From NCBI RefSeq assembly GCF_037975245.1, contig NC_092583.1, positions 10,828,264 through 10,892,263 on the forward strand: a stretch of DNA of 64,000 nucleotides, written 5' to 3'. Position numbers and translations under genes: made by a program. Positions 10,863 through 23,278 of the stretch are shown one piece after another. The DNA is from Apostichopus japonicus (Eukaryota > Echinodermata > Holothuroidea > Aspidochirotida > Stichopodidae). Positions within the stretch are counted from its first letter, which is position 1; every line of letters starts with the position of its first letter. The notes beneath the pieces are model-generated. The model did not search any database. It was not told the origin of the DNA and saw only the letters and a program-made list of their open reading frames with translations.

Positions 10863-11877
10863 GATTGAGTACTTTGGGAGTGCAAATATTGGTACGCTTG
10901 TATAACTGTAGGTAACAAACCTATATGGCAGACGGAAATGCGCTTGTGTAAGTGTCCTCAACTACATGCCTTTGTAAACTTAACGATTGATACTCTATCA
11001 GCAATACTAACATAAATTCAGTTTTATTGCATTTCTTTCGTTGGAACGTAAATCAAGTATTCAGTACAAGAGATCCAGTTTTGAATCAAGACAGTTCGTG
11101 AATTTGTGTTAGAGACAACTCTCTAGAAGGTAAAGGTTTGTTTCTAATTTGCTGATATTGTGTTCTACAGTTTTGTTTTTGTCTTATGGTATACTTATTA
11201 TAGAGGAAACATTCGAGCATCGAACCACACTTCCATAATACCAATTTGACAAAAACATCACCACGTACCACGGATATTATATACAGAAATTACATAGTGA
11301 AACTAGTTCATGCAACAGCAGAGTAGCTCATAACAGATCCAAAAGTTTAAAGGCTCTCGTCAACTCATTTCTCCTCTTCACTGTTAATGTAACAGTAATG
11401 TTAAATCGAAATGTGTGTTATCCTCCAAGAACTATCTATATACTTTACACTTAAACTAATGGCTTACACAACGACACTGAGCTGAATTGTTTACTGTTTC
11501 AATTTCTAACAAAAAGTTACCATTTCTGGAAAATGAGTTCCTTTTCGTTTTATGTTGGTTTACAATCTCAACGTGCTATTGACCTCTGACATGCAATGTT
11601 CTGGTCACACAATAGCTATAGTTGATAGATGCACTACATTATATAATTTATTATACATCGCCATCAATTTGAGAAATCCACTTCATGATACGTCACTGCA
11701 ATTATTATTTTGTTTCTTTCAGCAATGTGCAGCCACTTAAGTTCATTGTTGCAGGTGTGAATAATACCTCGAGAATATCCGTATTTAACGTTCACTGGAA
11801 AGGTTTTTTCCCGCATGTATATTATTCGTTCATTCAACTCTACTTAAATTGCGAGAATGAATTTTATTGGAGGATCA

Positions 11878-12276
11878 ATGGTTTTCTATGTACTGCTGCT
11901 CTTTTAGAATCAGTGTTCTGCTCACACAGTATCTCTGTTTACAAGATTGGACGATATTATATCAGCTGGAGAATCGGTTTCGCTACGATGTACGGTATCA
12001 AATACGAATCCAAAGGAGGATAACATCAATATGGTGATATTAGATGAAATGGTCAAAAATATACCATTCAGTACTTACCCATCGTGTTCCTGTTATTTAC
12101 ATGGAACAAGCCGAACATTTGATCATTAGTCTTAACCGTATGCACCGTAACTTCCTAAAGTCTCACAGTTACCCCAAACCTGACAATAGTCCTACAGTGC
12201 ACTCCATACAAGATTCAGCTATATACTACTGTTTTGAGTTTTCTAGCGGAATTGGGAAAATCTGTTTATTTAGAGA
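11878..12276 (+). pseudogene. Relic first exon upstream of gene B
   Basis: Same broken copy as in unit 1, with the same in-frame TAG after nine codons. A 1-base loss near the end removes the terminal stop seen in unit 1. The frame after DSAIYYCFEF therefore runs on through a hydrophobic stretch (IVFVLYFVFVILNIYL), which may be chance. Lies in the presumed 5' UTR intron. Confidence 0.7.
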
Positions 12277-12476
12277 AATCGTGTTCGTGTTATATTTTGT
12301 TTTTGTAATACTAAATATCTATCTGAGAACTATACAGCCGCAAATTTCATATAAATTGGTAAACATGACCGTTGTGAATCATCTTCGAAAACAAAACCGT
12401 ATGCATGTTGTTGTAGCTATACGGTTATGAACTCTTGCTTGTTTCTGTTTGTAGCAGTTCACGTATTGAAGCCAAA

Positions 12477-13961
12477 ATGGTTTATCTTCGGTGGATATTG
12501 CTTTTCGTTCCGTTACTTGCTTATTTCTTTCATCTATTGCTGGTGTTTGAGAGTCAGTGTTCTGCGCAGACAGTGTCTCTGGTTACGAGATCAAACGACA
12601 TTGTATTAGCTGGAGAATTGATATCACTGAGATGTACAGTGTCAAACACAAGCCCAGAAGATGACATCACCATGGTGATAACAAATGAAACAGGACAACA
12701 GATTCCATCAGGTTCAACGGGACTGGACGATGCTACAGTTTACACCGAACAAACTACTTCATTTATAATTAGTACTAACCAGACATTCTTTTGCAAAGTA
12801 ACTTTGGTAGACTTTACTACTTCCACAAACCTGACAATTTCACCATTACCAATTGAACAGACATATTGTACTTCAAACTACACGGATGGTATCATTGTTG
12901 GACAAACCGTGACTTTAAAATGTTATAGTTCTACGTCAGTGGTAGGGTCCATTAGCTGGAGTTCAGATAGTAATACAACATTCGATGAAATAACAGACCT
13001 TGTTTGGACGATGACACGTTATAACAGGATAAATGTACAATCGTCTGTAAGTCAAAATGGCACTGTGTTTACATGCGAACGTGATGGCGTAGCACCAGTT
13101 ACCGACATAGACCGGTGTTCCATTGGTCCTATTAATGTTCACGAGGAACTGATTATTTTCATTGATCCAATAGTTACTGCTACTGATCCAGCTATATTGT
13201 ATCCAGGACAAACAAAGAATTATACATGCTCATCTTTACCAACTTCATCTGTGCAGTGGTCTACTCCGAAGAAACTGAACGATTCTGGTATTGAGTTATC
13301 TGTGGTTGGAGCCATGATAACAGTAACTGTCCCTAGTGATAGTAACTTTACAGGTGATGTAGACTTGTTTTGTTCTGGTAACATCCTTACTGAACGTTCT
13401 ACAGCAAACTTAACGTTGGCCATCAATCCCATGGAATCTGTACCCTTGCTCACATTGGTCAGTTCTCCCGAAAAATCAGCACCAACAACATCAGCCTCTA
13501 ACACAGGTTCAAGTAAACCACCTGTAAATTCATTTCTTGTTGTTTCGCTAGTCACTGTCATAGGGTTCCTTTTATTTGCGTTGTCAATAATGTTTGTTCT
13601 ACTTTACCGGAAAAGTAGACATACCGAGTCAAATTCCAAATCTGTTGCTAATGTAACCTCTTCGGTGAATGTAGGCTACGATTATTGCGATATTGATACC
13701 GGTGGTGTAACTAGAACCATTACTTCAAACACTGAAGCAACCACAATCTCTGAAAACAGCCCCAACTCGAATAAACAGTATTCTAGAGTAATCATCAATG
13801 AAAACGAGTCGGTAGCCTATGAAATTCCAGATGCTAAAATGGGAAACGAAAATCCAAGCAAGAGAACAATTATTGACGAAAAAGGGAATGAGTCAGTATA
13901 TTACGAATATCTACACAAGTTTAATTTTGAGACAAATGGGCAAAAAGGGAGTAAGCCATGA
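12477..13961 (+). CDS. Gene B: three-Ig-domain transmembrane receptor, long-stalk variant
   Basis: 494 residues in one exon; the start is chosen as in gene A (CCAAAATGG at 12,477 after a splice acceptor). Ig-domain cysteines C53-C106, C149-C200 and C251-C299 are conserved. It differs from A, C and D in three ways. A stalk insert (about 321-336) sits between domain 3 and the membrane helix (about 355-377). The tail carries two inserts (about 418-435 and 454-461). The first ITIM-like tyrosine is replaced by asparagine (VIINENE, N441). A new tyrosine lies at 435. The distal motif VYYEYL (Y476) still fits the ITIM pattern, and VAYEIP is kept. The same binding fold with changed signalling is therefore likely. 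An AATAAA poly(A) signal follows at 14,007. No named orthologue recognised. Confidence 0.85.
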   Translation: MVYLRWILLFVPLLAYFFHLLLVFESQCSAQTVSLVTRSNDIVLAGELISLRCTVSNTSPEDDITMVITNETGQQIPSGSTGLDDATVYTEQTTSFIISTNQTFFCKVTLVDFTTSTNLTISPLPIEQTYCTSNYTDGIIVGQTVTLKCYSSTSVVGSISWSSDSNTTFDEITDLVWTMTRYNRINVQSSVSQNGTVFTCERDGVAPVTDIDRCSIGPINVHEELIIFIDPIVTATDPAILYPGQTKNYTCSSLPTSSVQWSTPKKLNDSGIELSVVGAMITVTVPSDSNFTGDVDLFCSGNILTERSTANLTLAINPMESVPLLTLVSSPEKSAPTTSASNTGSSKPPVNSFLVVSLVTVIGFLLFALSIMFVLLYRKSRHTESNSKSVANVTSSVNVGYDYCDIDTGGVTRTITSNTEATTISENSPNSNKQYSRVIINENESVAYEIPDAKMGNENPSKRTIIDEKGNESVYYEYLHKFNFETNGQKGSKP

Positions 13962-14006
13962 AAGTATTAGAATTCAGCTGTAGTAAAGCACAAATAAGAT
14001 GAATGA

Positions 14007-14012
14007 AATAAA
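14007..14012 (+). terminator. Poly(A) signal of gene B
   Basis: AATAAA 45 bases after the stop codon, followed by an A run. Genes A, C and D lack an AATAAA near their stops; their nearest candidates are ATTAAA words 560-670 bases downstream (4780 and 4887 for A). Confidence 0.4.
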
Positions 14013-14551
14013 AAAAAATCGTATTTACTCAATCAAACCGTTTTCGAGAACCTATAATCACCGAGCTACATTTATTGGGTCTTTCATGTAGCAGGTAGGA
14101 ATGGGTTTTCGATCTCATACAAGAACAGTAATATTTTTAATTATATGAACTAATTGCCATAATTAATTCAAATATGAATGGATGGATGGCGAAGTTCGTA
14201 GAGCGCAGGTCAATGGTTTCAGTGCCATTCTAGACATAAATTTCGTTCCTTTTTTCCAAGTTATAAGTAAATCAGAAATAATTGTTTGCCAAATGTTCGA
14301 CGTAAAAAGAAAATGCTGTTAGTAGTTGCAGTTTAACAGTACGTAGACTTGAACGAGATATTCCGTTGTCTAAAGTTGATAGCTTAACCAATAAGCTGCA
14401 TATTTCGGCCAAAACATGTTCCTATAGCATTTGTCCTACAGAAAAAGCTTTAAACTTAAGATTTCGAATATGGTAATGTGGAATTTAGATCATATATAAA
14501 TAAGGTCTGAGTGCAAGTTTGTTCAAAAAGGTACTTGCATCTTTGTGTAAG

Positions 14552-14628
14552 TTTAAAGGGGACTAGGGGTTCACCCCGACACACCCTTGCAATCATACAT
14601 GGTGTCTTTGATATGTGGTTTTGAATTA
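14552..14628 (+). repeat. 76-bp unit-2-specific repeat, copy 1
   Basis: TTTAAAGGGGACTAGGGG through CACCC and ATATGTGGTTTTGAATT. A second copy lies at 14,813-14,888. Neither is in the matching part of unit 1, so this is probably a short mobile repeat or fragment that arrived after the units split. Confidence 0.5.
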
Positions 14629-14812
14629 TTTTAAATGTTTTTATGATATAAATTTATTAGTCTTCAGTAAACAGGACTTATTAACTGTTCTAAGCCTGTG
14701 TAGGATAGTTTATTTTCATTCTCTTCAGTCGGATCAGGTTTGGTGTATTTTTTCGTCATATTTCTGTATCTATTTATTAAACAGGTTACATCGTTGGAGT
14801 GCCATAAGTAAT

Positions 14813-14888
14813 TTTAAAGGGGACTGGGGGCTCACTCCGACACACCCCTGTAATCATACATGATGTCTTTGATATGTGGTTTTGAATT
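14813..14888 (+). repeat. 76-bp unit-2-specific repeat, copy 2
   Basis: Same phrase as copy 1 with about eight substitutions, in the same orientation, 261 bases downstream. Confidence 0.5.
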
Positions 14889-16849
14889 TTGTTGATGATT
14901 TTATTCGAACTTGAAGCTGGTCTTTATGGTAGCGCTCACTTTTGTACTCCATTGATAATTGTGCGAATGTGGTACTGCAATTGTCGTCCAACCTTACACC
15001 ATTGGTGACGCTGCAACTAAACTCTGAGGTTTAATGTGCAATTGTTACCAAAAGGTGGCACCATACTATGGTTGGACATGCACTTTTCCAAATGCCAATG
15101 CGGTGGTAGGGTTGGGGTGGGGGTTGTTAAGTGTTTCATATGCTCGTCGGTGTGGCCTTGTGTATATGTGTGAACAACTATATGTCCCAAAATGCTCAGT
15201 GCTCATTGGTACGGCGGATGTTCTTGATACGCATTGTGCATGAGGCTCACTATGGGATGTAGGCCGTGAATTATGATTTATAGGTAAGAGGTACAAAAAC
15301 AACAAAACATTGACAAATACGCTTGTACCAAAATGAAGAATTGTGAACAACCTCAAATTCACGTTTCATATTAGACAAACGGTTAATGGGACACTTGTTA
15401 ATATTGGTCAAAAAGGTCATATGAATGGAATAGACTGTCGTCATTTGTGGTGATGTTTAGTTTTCCATTCAAACCAAGTCATAGGAAGGTTATACATTCA
15501 AACGTAAAAAATCGCTGATTATTTTTAACCTGTGATCAATTGGCGACTTTGTCTAATACGCCTGAGTGTATCCGCAAATAAAATAGTTTACTCGATTTGA
15601 ATGAGACATGCTGTCAACAAGGAAGTGACAGAAAACGAATTTAAGCTTAATTGATTTTCGTCGAAAAACGGTTGTTGGTTTCATTGTACGGAATGTATTC
15701 TTGGCTATTTGTGCAATACAAACGTAACGATACCTTACACTTCCTTATCGTTGAACCATACATATAGTGCGAATCCTATACGCTAGCGCTAAATCGGTAC
15801 GTTATAAATGCAACGGTTACCGTTATTATGTCAACATGGAACATGTATCATCAATCAGTAGACGAAATTATGATGAGTTGGGGATATCGTTTCTTTCCTA
15901 TCGGTAAAATCTCATGAGCCTTACAAAGATTATAACATTATTCGATTAAGAGGAGAATTCTTTTCCATTAACGCCATTAATATTCCCTAACACGTGCCAA
16001 AGAGGCACAAATATAACGAACGTACAGTCTCTTTGTAATCTAGTTCTTAATGGTTACATATTTCACATATATTCTTTTTGGTAATTTATGAATATTCATG
16101 AGGAAGAATGTGTTATCGTGCAATAAGGACATTTAGCCTATACATTAGTCAATGGAATATTGAAAGAAATTGATACCTCAGAAAAGACATGCAAACAAAC
16201 CGCTAGCATGTCTGAGGCACGGTTATCATAAATGGACAATGGCGTCCTTTACACTCGGTAAACATTATACTGGTATTAGATGAGACAAACAGTGAAAAAT
16301 GTCGCTGGATAATGTTTTGATATTGCAGACCAAGGATATTTTTTTAACATGTGTTGTTAGCCTCAATACTTTTACATATTTTGATATATCAACTTACTAT
16401 TCAGAGAGACAGTTTTACAATAAATATCAGCCTTTATCTTGCTTTTTTATGTTCAATCGTTTGATCCTAGAATGGGGCAGGGGCAGGCATGATAACGTCC
16501 TCATTTAGCTAAGGCAATCGTGAACTTCCTCCTGCTGTTGTACAGGCACTGCAATGTCATTGTTATCAATAGGTTTCGAGTTGTAGGCATTGCATATTCG
16601 GGTCAGTGAATTTACATAACGTAGGCCTGTACGTGGTGCAGAAGGCATCAATGCCATATTAGTGATAACTATGTTAACACTCCTGTCATAAGATTTGACT
16701 ACCTAGTCACGATTATAACTGGTAGTTTATCTGTTTTATTGGTGCAATAAGCTCACAATATCATTTATATGATGTAATAGTTTTAGACAGTTACCGGCAC
16801 CAATCATACTTTCAAAAGCATCCACATTTGATTGAAGCTCTTTGACTTA

Positions 16850-16894
16850 GGAGGAGGAGGAGGAGGAGGAGGAGTAGGAGAAGGAGGAGGAGGA
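16850..16894 (+). repeat. (AGG)n tract, unit 2 allele
   Basis: About 45 bases of AGG with GTA and GAA interruptions, at the same unit position as in the other units. Confidence 0.8.
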
Positions 16895-17803
16895 ATTCAA
16901 TGGAGGAATATGCTTCTCTTTACTGTTTGCAAATTGAAAGATGTATCATCCAGAATTTACTGGCTAAAACCGGAAAGTGACACATATCAAAGCTCGAAAT
17001 AATGATTTCAATTCTTTATCTGTGTTTCCATGTTAAATTCGAGATCAATGTAAACTTTACAAACACTTGCATATACTTTACGCTCAGTCTAATGATTTCA
17101 GTTAGTTTCTTAATTATTTTATAAGCCACCGATGAAATGTGTGTGAGAGTAAAGAACTTAAATAATAAAATAAAATAAATTGCAAATAGCTGTCAAATCA
17201 ACTGCAACTGCATATACAAGTGAAGAATTTATTGAAAGCAGATGTTGTCAAAAAGTTATCAAATCTTGAAGTGAAAATGTGCTTTTTCTAAATGGCAACT
17301 GCCGATCACCTCTGTATGCAGAGCTTAATTTTAATTACTTTATATGAAAGGAACTAACTTCATTGTAAATAGCTGTCAATCAATTGTAATTGGAAACGAC
17401 GAACTATTTTGTTTGTTTGTAAATAGTTGTCGACCAAATGTTTAATTAAGAGATTAACGTACAATTGCTGATTTTCTTTATATTCAGGTTGTACTTTTCA
17501 CGGAATAAACCTAAAATCTTACATGAATTTTTTTCCTCATAGGATTACCATATGAAGGGTTCCAGTAAGTTCCAATGTTAAGCCTTAATTGGTAACAATA
17601 ACCTAGTTTGCACCCTGGTTCTTATTTGCAACGTAGACCAGTGTATCGTGTTATTAAAGTGTGGTACTTGCTGTGTTTTGTTAGTACAATAACAACTTTC
17701 TATCAGATGTGATAATCATTAACACAGACTGGATAATTTCTGTCCAAGCTTGTATCAGATGATGAAAACTATACAAAAGGAAACTAACGACCTTAATTTT
17801 TTT

Positions 17804-17924
17804 GAAGTATATGTTAGAAGTATATGTTAGATGTATATATGTTCGAAGTATATGTTAGAAGTATACATGTTAGAAGTATATGTTAGAAGTATATTTTAAA
17901 TGTATATATGTTAGAAGTATAAGT
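17804..17924 (+). repeat. 13-bp minisatellite, unit 2
   Basis: Uninterrupted array of TATATGTTAGAAG variants. No MITE at this site, which marks the empty allele. Confidence 0.75.
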
Positions 17925-19975
17925 AAGCATATATAGCTGTTGATTTTTTTTGTTCCGTAAACAGGGTAGTCAGTTAACACACTTAACCTAAGATAATGTT
18001 TCATTCGGTGTTTGTTTTTGCTTTTATTGAGTGGTGTTTTCCCCCCTTTTGAGTAATAATAAAACAGACATTGATGGTAGTAAAAGTATGCATCGACTCA
18101 TTGAATATTTATTATTGTCTTAGATGGAGAGCAAGGCGTTCTTTAAAAATGTAACATTTTGAAATATATATAATGTTCATAATTTGAATGTATTTATCAT
18201 ATGATCACATGTCCATTTCATTCTCCTCAGTCAGAGCATGTTATTTGTATCAAGAAGACGTTTCTCTTTCTTAATTCGTTAGATTTTTCAAGAAACGGAT
18301 ATGTGTCTATATCTATCTTATTGTCCTATAGAGTTATTCATCAGTACCTTCTAACGGTGTGTTTTATATAAGGTTGGATGTCTAGTAAGTTGTACTGCGA
18401 TTGAGTTGTGTAGGCGATGATCCTCCAAGTTGCATCTATTTAGGGGTTGTCTTCTTAGATGTTGAGGCATTGGCCTACGGACGGGATGTTGGCAATCGAA
18501 ATATTGTCCTATTCTACAGGCTTGTTTGTATACTGCATCCAGTTTGGCAAATTGCTAATCAAAGACGTTGGCGATGGCATGTGCCGCAGACTCCACAACA
18601 GGCGGGACAATAGTTGCAAGTGCAAGCGTAACTGTCTATTGAACTTCTTTATGCACATTGCGTGTACCGAGTATATATACTTCTACATATGTAAATCCAA
18701 GAGTACGTACTTTGGCAGAACAGCTGGCTACATGAGAGAGGGAACAAACCAATGGAAATGCAACATGCATGCTGCGTATACATATAAAGTGCACAGGCCT
18801 TCCTATGCTAAGACGAAAGTCTACTATAGAGGTATTATAAAGTCTATACTTGTTCCACTTTAATTTGGTGAGATTTGTGCCGTTTAGCTGTAAGTGACAA
18901 CACGACCTAGAAAGTTGAAGCAGGCTCCTATGACGGGCTGTTCTTTACAAACTGTTAATTGGTCAAATTAAACGAACTCTAGCAAAAAGATAACTCTTAA
19001 TTAGAAATTTGCCACAACCAAAACTGGAGCAAAGAAATTTCCAAGTTACCTCCACCTACTACCACCCAGGCTCGTCGAGATCGAATACCTGCGTCTGCAA
19101 TCGCATTCTTCTAAACGGTGAAACTTAGGGCATGTAAGATACATATCTCAGCTAATTCTTTATGATCATGCGTGAGACACCGTAGTAAATATCTTCCAGG
19201 AAAGCATTAAAAAATGTCCTCAGCATTAAATATATTCCAGATTATTAAATGACCCTATCGAGGACACTATGTCAGAGAAGTTCTAAAAACGAATGGTAAA
19301 AATGAATGAAGTTTTATGCCCTTGCGGTCTGGAAGGAATTCAAAGCACGTGATGCGTACACGTGCTTCACGCTTCAATTATAATTATAGATCGCTCTGAC
19401 CCTAAGCTGAACCCTGACCAATGCACGTTTCTTCAGGCGGAACTATACACAACACAATAATGCCATCGACGACGTTGGCAAGCCCAAAGTAACCACCAAT
19501 TGAATATTTTGCAGATTAAACAACCATTCTATTATAATCTTCTTAAAGCAAAGGAAATGATAGTCTTCTGAGAAGATTATAGAATCATTTAAAGGAATAA
19601 CACACGTTAACCGTAGAGCGGTAAACGCATAAACATGGTAGCCTATTTGCAAAGCAGTAGTCTCATAGAACACATATGATGCTGTTGTAAAATGGCATTA
19701 AGATGACATCAATGAAAGGCATCAACTAAATAGGTTGACAAAAGTCAAAAGTACCATCGTATGGTAATGTACGAGCCGTTTGAAAGGCATGTAGCACGAA
19801 TTAGTATATGATGATCTCTGGGTGTTAAATTATAATACAACAGCAACATATATGTTTGCATCAGTTAGGTGACACACTAGCCTACTTTAACGACACAGTA
19901 TGGACTCATCTTTCACAATGATCATATATGGTGTTAAATATGATGTTCTATGGAAGTCAACAAAGGTGGTCATTA

Positions 19976-20049
19976 TAACGGTCATACACAGATTTGCTTT
20001 TACTTCCTGTAAACTATATATAACTACATCTGAACGTTACGAGTCAGTG
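19976..20049 (+). promoter_or_regulatory. Candidate core promoter of gene C
   Basis: Identical to that of gene A: TATATATAA at 20,015-20,023, TCAGTG at 20,044-20,049, GTAAGT donor candidate at 20,135-20,140. Confidence 0.5.
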
Positions 20050-21072
20050 AATTGAGTACTTTGGGAGTGCAAATATTGGTACGCTTGTATAACTGTAGGT
20101 AACAAACCTATATGGCAGACGGAAATGCGCTTGTGTAAGTGTCCTCAACTACATGCCTTTGTAAACTTAACGATTGATACTCTATCAGCAATACTAACAT
20201 AAATTCAGTTTTATTGCATCTCTTTGGTTGGAACGTAAATCAAGTATTCAGTACAAGAGATCCAGTTTTGAATCAAGCCAGTTCGTGAATTTGTGTTAGA
20301 GACAACTCTCTAGAAGGTAAAGGTTTGTTTCTAATTTGCTGATATTGTGTTCTACAGTTTTGTTTTTGTCTGATGGTATACTTATTATAGAGGAAACATT
20401 CGAGCATCGAACCACACTTCCATAATACCAATTGGACATCCAAATCAAAAACATCACCACGTACCACGGATATTATATACAGAAATTACATAGTGAAACT
20501 AGTTCATGCAACAGCAGAGTAGCTCATAACAGATCCAAAAGTTTAAATGCTCTCGTCAACTCATTTCGCCTCTTCACTGTTAATGTAACAGTAATGTTAA
20601 ATCGAAATGTGTGTTATCCTCCAAGAACTATCTATATACTTTACACTTAATCTAATGGCTTACACAACGACACTGAGCTGAATTGTTTACTGTTTCAATT
20701 TCTAACAAACAGTTACCATTTTTGGAAAATGAGTTCCTTTTCGTTTTATGTTGGTTTACAATCTCAACGTGCTATTGACCTCTGACATGCAATGTTCTGG
20801 TCACACAATAGCTATAGTTGATAGATGCACTACATTATATAATTTATTATACATCGCAATCAATTTGAGAAATCCACTTCATGTTACGTCACTGCAATTA
20901 TTATTTTGTTTCTTTCAGCAATGTGCAGCCACTTAAGTTCATTGTTGCAGGTGTGAATACTACCTCAAGAATATCCGTATTTAACGGTCACTGGGAAGGT
21001 TTTTCCCGCATGTATAATATTCGTTTATTCAACTCTACCTAAATTGCAAGAATGAATTTTATTGGCGGATCA

Positions 21073-21469
21073 ATGGTTTTCTATGTACTGCTGCTCTTTT
21101 AGAATCAGTGTTCTGCTCACACAGTATCTCTGTTTACAAGATTGGACGATATTATATCAGTTGGAGAATCGGGTTCGCTACGATGTACAGTGTCAAATAC
21201 GAATCCAAAGGAGGATAACATCAATATGGTGATATTAGATGAAATGGTCAAAAATATACCAATCAGTACTTACCCATCGTGTTCCTGTTATTTACATGGA
21301 ACAAGCCGAACATTTGATCATTAGTCTTAACCGTCTGCACCGTAACTTCCTAAAGTCTCACAGTTACCCCAAACCTGACAATAGTCCTACAGTGCACTCC
21401 ATACAAGATTCAGGTATATACTACTGTTTTGAGTTTTCTAGCGGAATTGGGAAAATCTGTTTGATTTAG
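21073..21469 (+). pseudogene. Relic first exon upstream of gene C
   Basis: Copy of the unit 1 relic with the same in-frame TAG and frameshift; a few substitutions only. Confidence 0.75.
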
Positions 21470-21672
21470 AGAAATCATGTTCGTGTTATTTTTTGTTTTT
21501 GTAATACTAAATATCTATCTGAGAACTGTACAGCCGCAAATTTCATATAAATTGGTAAACATGACCGTTGTGAATCATCTTCGAAAACAAAACCGTATGC
21601 ATGTTGTTGTAGCTATACGGTTATGAACTCTTGCTTGTTTCTGTTTGTAGCAGTTCACGTATTGAAGCCAAA

Positions 21673-23040
21673 ATGGTTTATCTTCGGTGGATATTGCTTT
21701 TCGTTCCGTTACTTGCTTTTTTCTTTCATATATTGCTGGTATTTGAGAGTCAGTGTTCTGCGCAGACAGTGTCTCTGTTTACGAGATTAAACGACATTGT
21801 ATTAGCTGGAGAATCGATATCACTCAGATGTTCAGTGTCAGACACGAAACCAGAAGATGACATCATCATGGAGATAACGAATCAAACGGGACAACAGATT
21901 ACATCAGGTTCAGCGGGACTGGACGATGCTACAGTTTACACCGAACTAACTACTCCATTTGAAATTAGTACAAACCAGACATTCTTTTGCAGCGTTACTT
22001 GGGTAGACTTTACTGCTTCCACAAACCTGACGATTTCACCATTACCAATTGAACAGACATATTGTACTTCAAACTACACGGATGGTATCATTGTTGGCCA
22101 AACTGTGACTTTAACATGTTATAGTTCTACGTCAGGGGTAGGTTTCATCAGCTGGAGTTCAGATAGTGATATAACATTCGATGAAACGATAGGCCTTGTA
22201 AGGACGATGACACAATATAACAGGATAAATGTAAAACCATCTGTTAGTAGAAACGGCAGTGTGTTTACATGTGAATGTGATGGCGTAGCACCAGTAACCG
22301 ACATAGACCGGTGTACCGTTGGTCCTATTTATGTTTATGAGAAGTTGGATATTTTCATTGATCCAATAACTACTACAACTGATCCAGCTATATTGTATCC
22401 AGGACAAGCAAACAATTATACATGCTCATCTTTACCAACTTCATCTGTGCAGTGGTCCATTCCGAAGAAACTGGACGATTCTGGTATTGAGTTCTCTGTG
22501 GTAGGATCAATGATAACAGTGCGTGTTACAACTAATACTACATTCATAGGTGATGTCCGTCTGGTTTGTTCAGGTCAAATCCTTGACCAAACAGCTGCAG
22601 CAAACATAACGTTAGCAATTATTCCTCTGGAATTACCAACAACACCAGCCTCAAACACAGTTTCAAGTAAACCACCTGGTAATCAATTTCCTGTTGTTTC
22701 GTTAATCCCTGTCATAGGGTTTCTCTTATTTGCGTTGTCAATAATATTGGTTCTACTTTACCGGAAACGTAGACATACCGATTCTGAGTTAAATTCCAAA
22801 TCTATTGCTAATGTAACCTCTTCGGTGAATGTAGCATACGATTATTGCGATATTAACACCGATAGTGTAGCTAGAACCGTTACTTCTAGAGTAATCATAT
22901 ATGAAAACGTGACGGTAGCCTACGAAATTCCAGATGCACGAAGCACGAGGACAATTATTGACGAAGAAGAGAATGAGTCAGTATATTATAACAATCTACA
23001 AAAGTTTAATTTTGGGACATATGGGCAAAAAAGGGAGTAA
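21673..23040 (+). CDS. Gene C: recent duplicate of gene A
   Basis: 455 residues. By eye it differs from gene A at four bases: two silent and two changing residues, R202 to cysteine and A285 to valine. Cysteine 202 sits two residues after the conserved F-strand cysteine (C200) of domain 2, giving CECDG; it is an extra, presumably unpaired cysteine unless it re-pairs. Valine 285 is shared with gene D, so alanine is likely the derived state in A. Domains, membrane helix and the tyrosine-rich tail are otherwise as in gene A, including both ITIM-like motifs (Y410, Y439). The high identity fits recent duplication or conversion; a doubled haplotype in the assembly must also be excluded. Confidence 0.85.
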   Translation: MVYLRWILLFVPLLAFFFHILLVFESQCSAQTVSLFTRLNDIVLAGESISLRCSVSDTKPEDDIIMEITNQTGQQITSGSAGLDDATVYTELTTPFEISTNQTFFCSVTWVDFTASTNLTISPLPIEQTYCTSNYTDGIIVGQTVTLTCYSSTSGVGFISWSSDSDITFDETIGLVRTMTQYNRINVKPSVSRNGSVFTCECDGVAPVTDIDRCTVGPIYVYEKLDIFIDPITTTTDPAILYPGQANNYTCSSLPTSSVQWSIPKKLDDSGIEFSVVGSMITVRVTTNTTFIGDVRLVCSGQILDQTAAANITLAIIPLELPTTPASNTVSSKPPGNQFPVVSLIPVIGFLLFALSIILVLLYRKRRHTDSELNSKSIANVTSSVNVAYDYCDINTDSVARTVTSRVIIYENVTVAYEIPDARSTRTIIDEEENESVYYNNLQKFNFGTYGQKRE

Positions 23041-23204
23041 TCCGGGAAACTTTGAGAATTCAGCTGTGGTAAAAGCACAAACTACGATGAATGCAATTTA
23101 AAATCAATTTCTTATGTAGCAGGTAGGAAAATGTGTTTGGTCTCATACCAGAACAATTATATTTGTTTATATGAAACAATTATCATAATTAATTCATATA
23201 TTGC

Positions 23205-23278
23205 TGGAGAGCTACGTTGGTAGAGCGCTGTACTAGTAACCAATAGGTCAATCTCGTTCTATCTCGATTCTCGTTCTA
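23205..23278 (+). repeat. tRNA-like relic, unit 3
   Basis: Copy of the unit 1 block, with one private change (GGAGAGC for GGATAGC) before the A box. Confidence 0.35.

Larger units (their letters stand above)
9657..18857 (+). repeat. Tandem array unit 2 (holds gene B)
   Basis: Second unit, about 9.2 kb; shorter than unit 1 mainly because it lacks the MITE. Its first 590 bases (to about 10,246) match the start of unit 4 almost exactly; beyond that, units 2 and 4 diverge. Its 5' region to gene B is very close to unit 1. Its 3' half is more diverged and resembles the 3' half of unit 4 from about 34,000. No other gene seen in 14,013-18,857. Confidence 0.9.
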
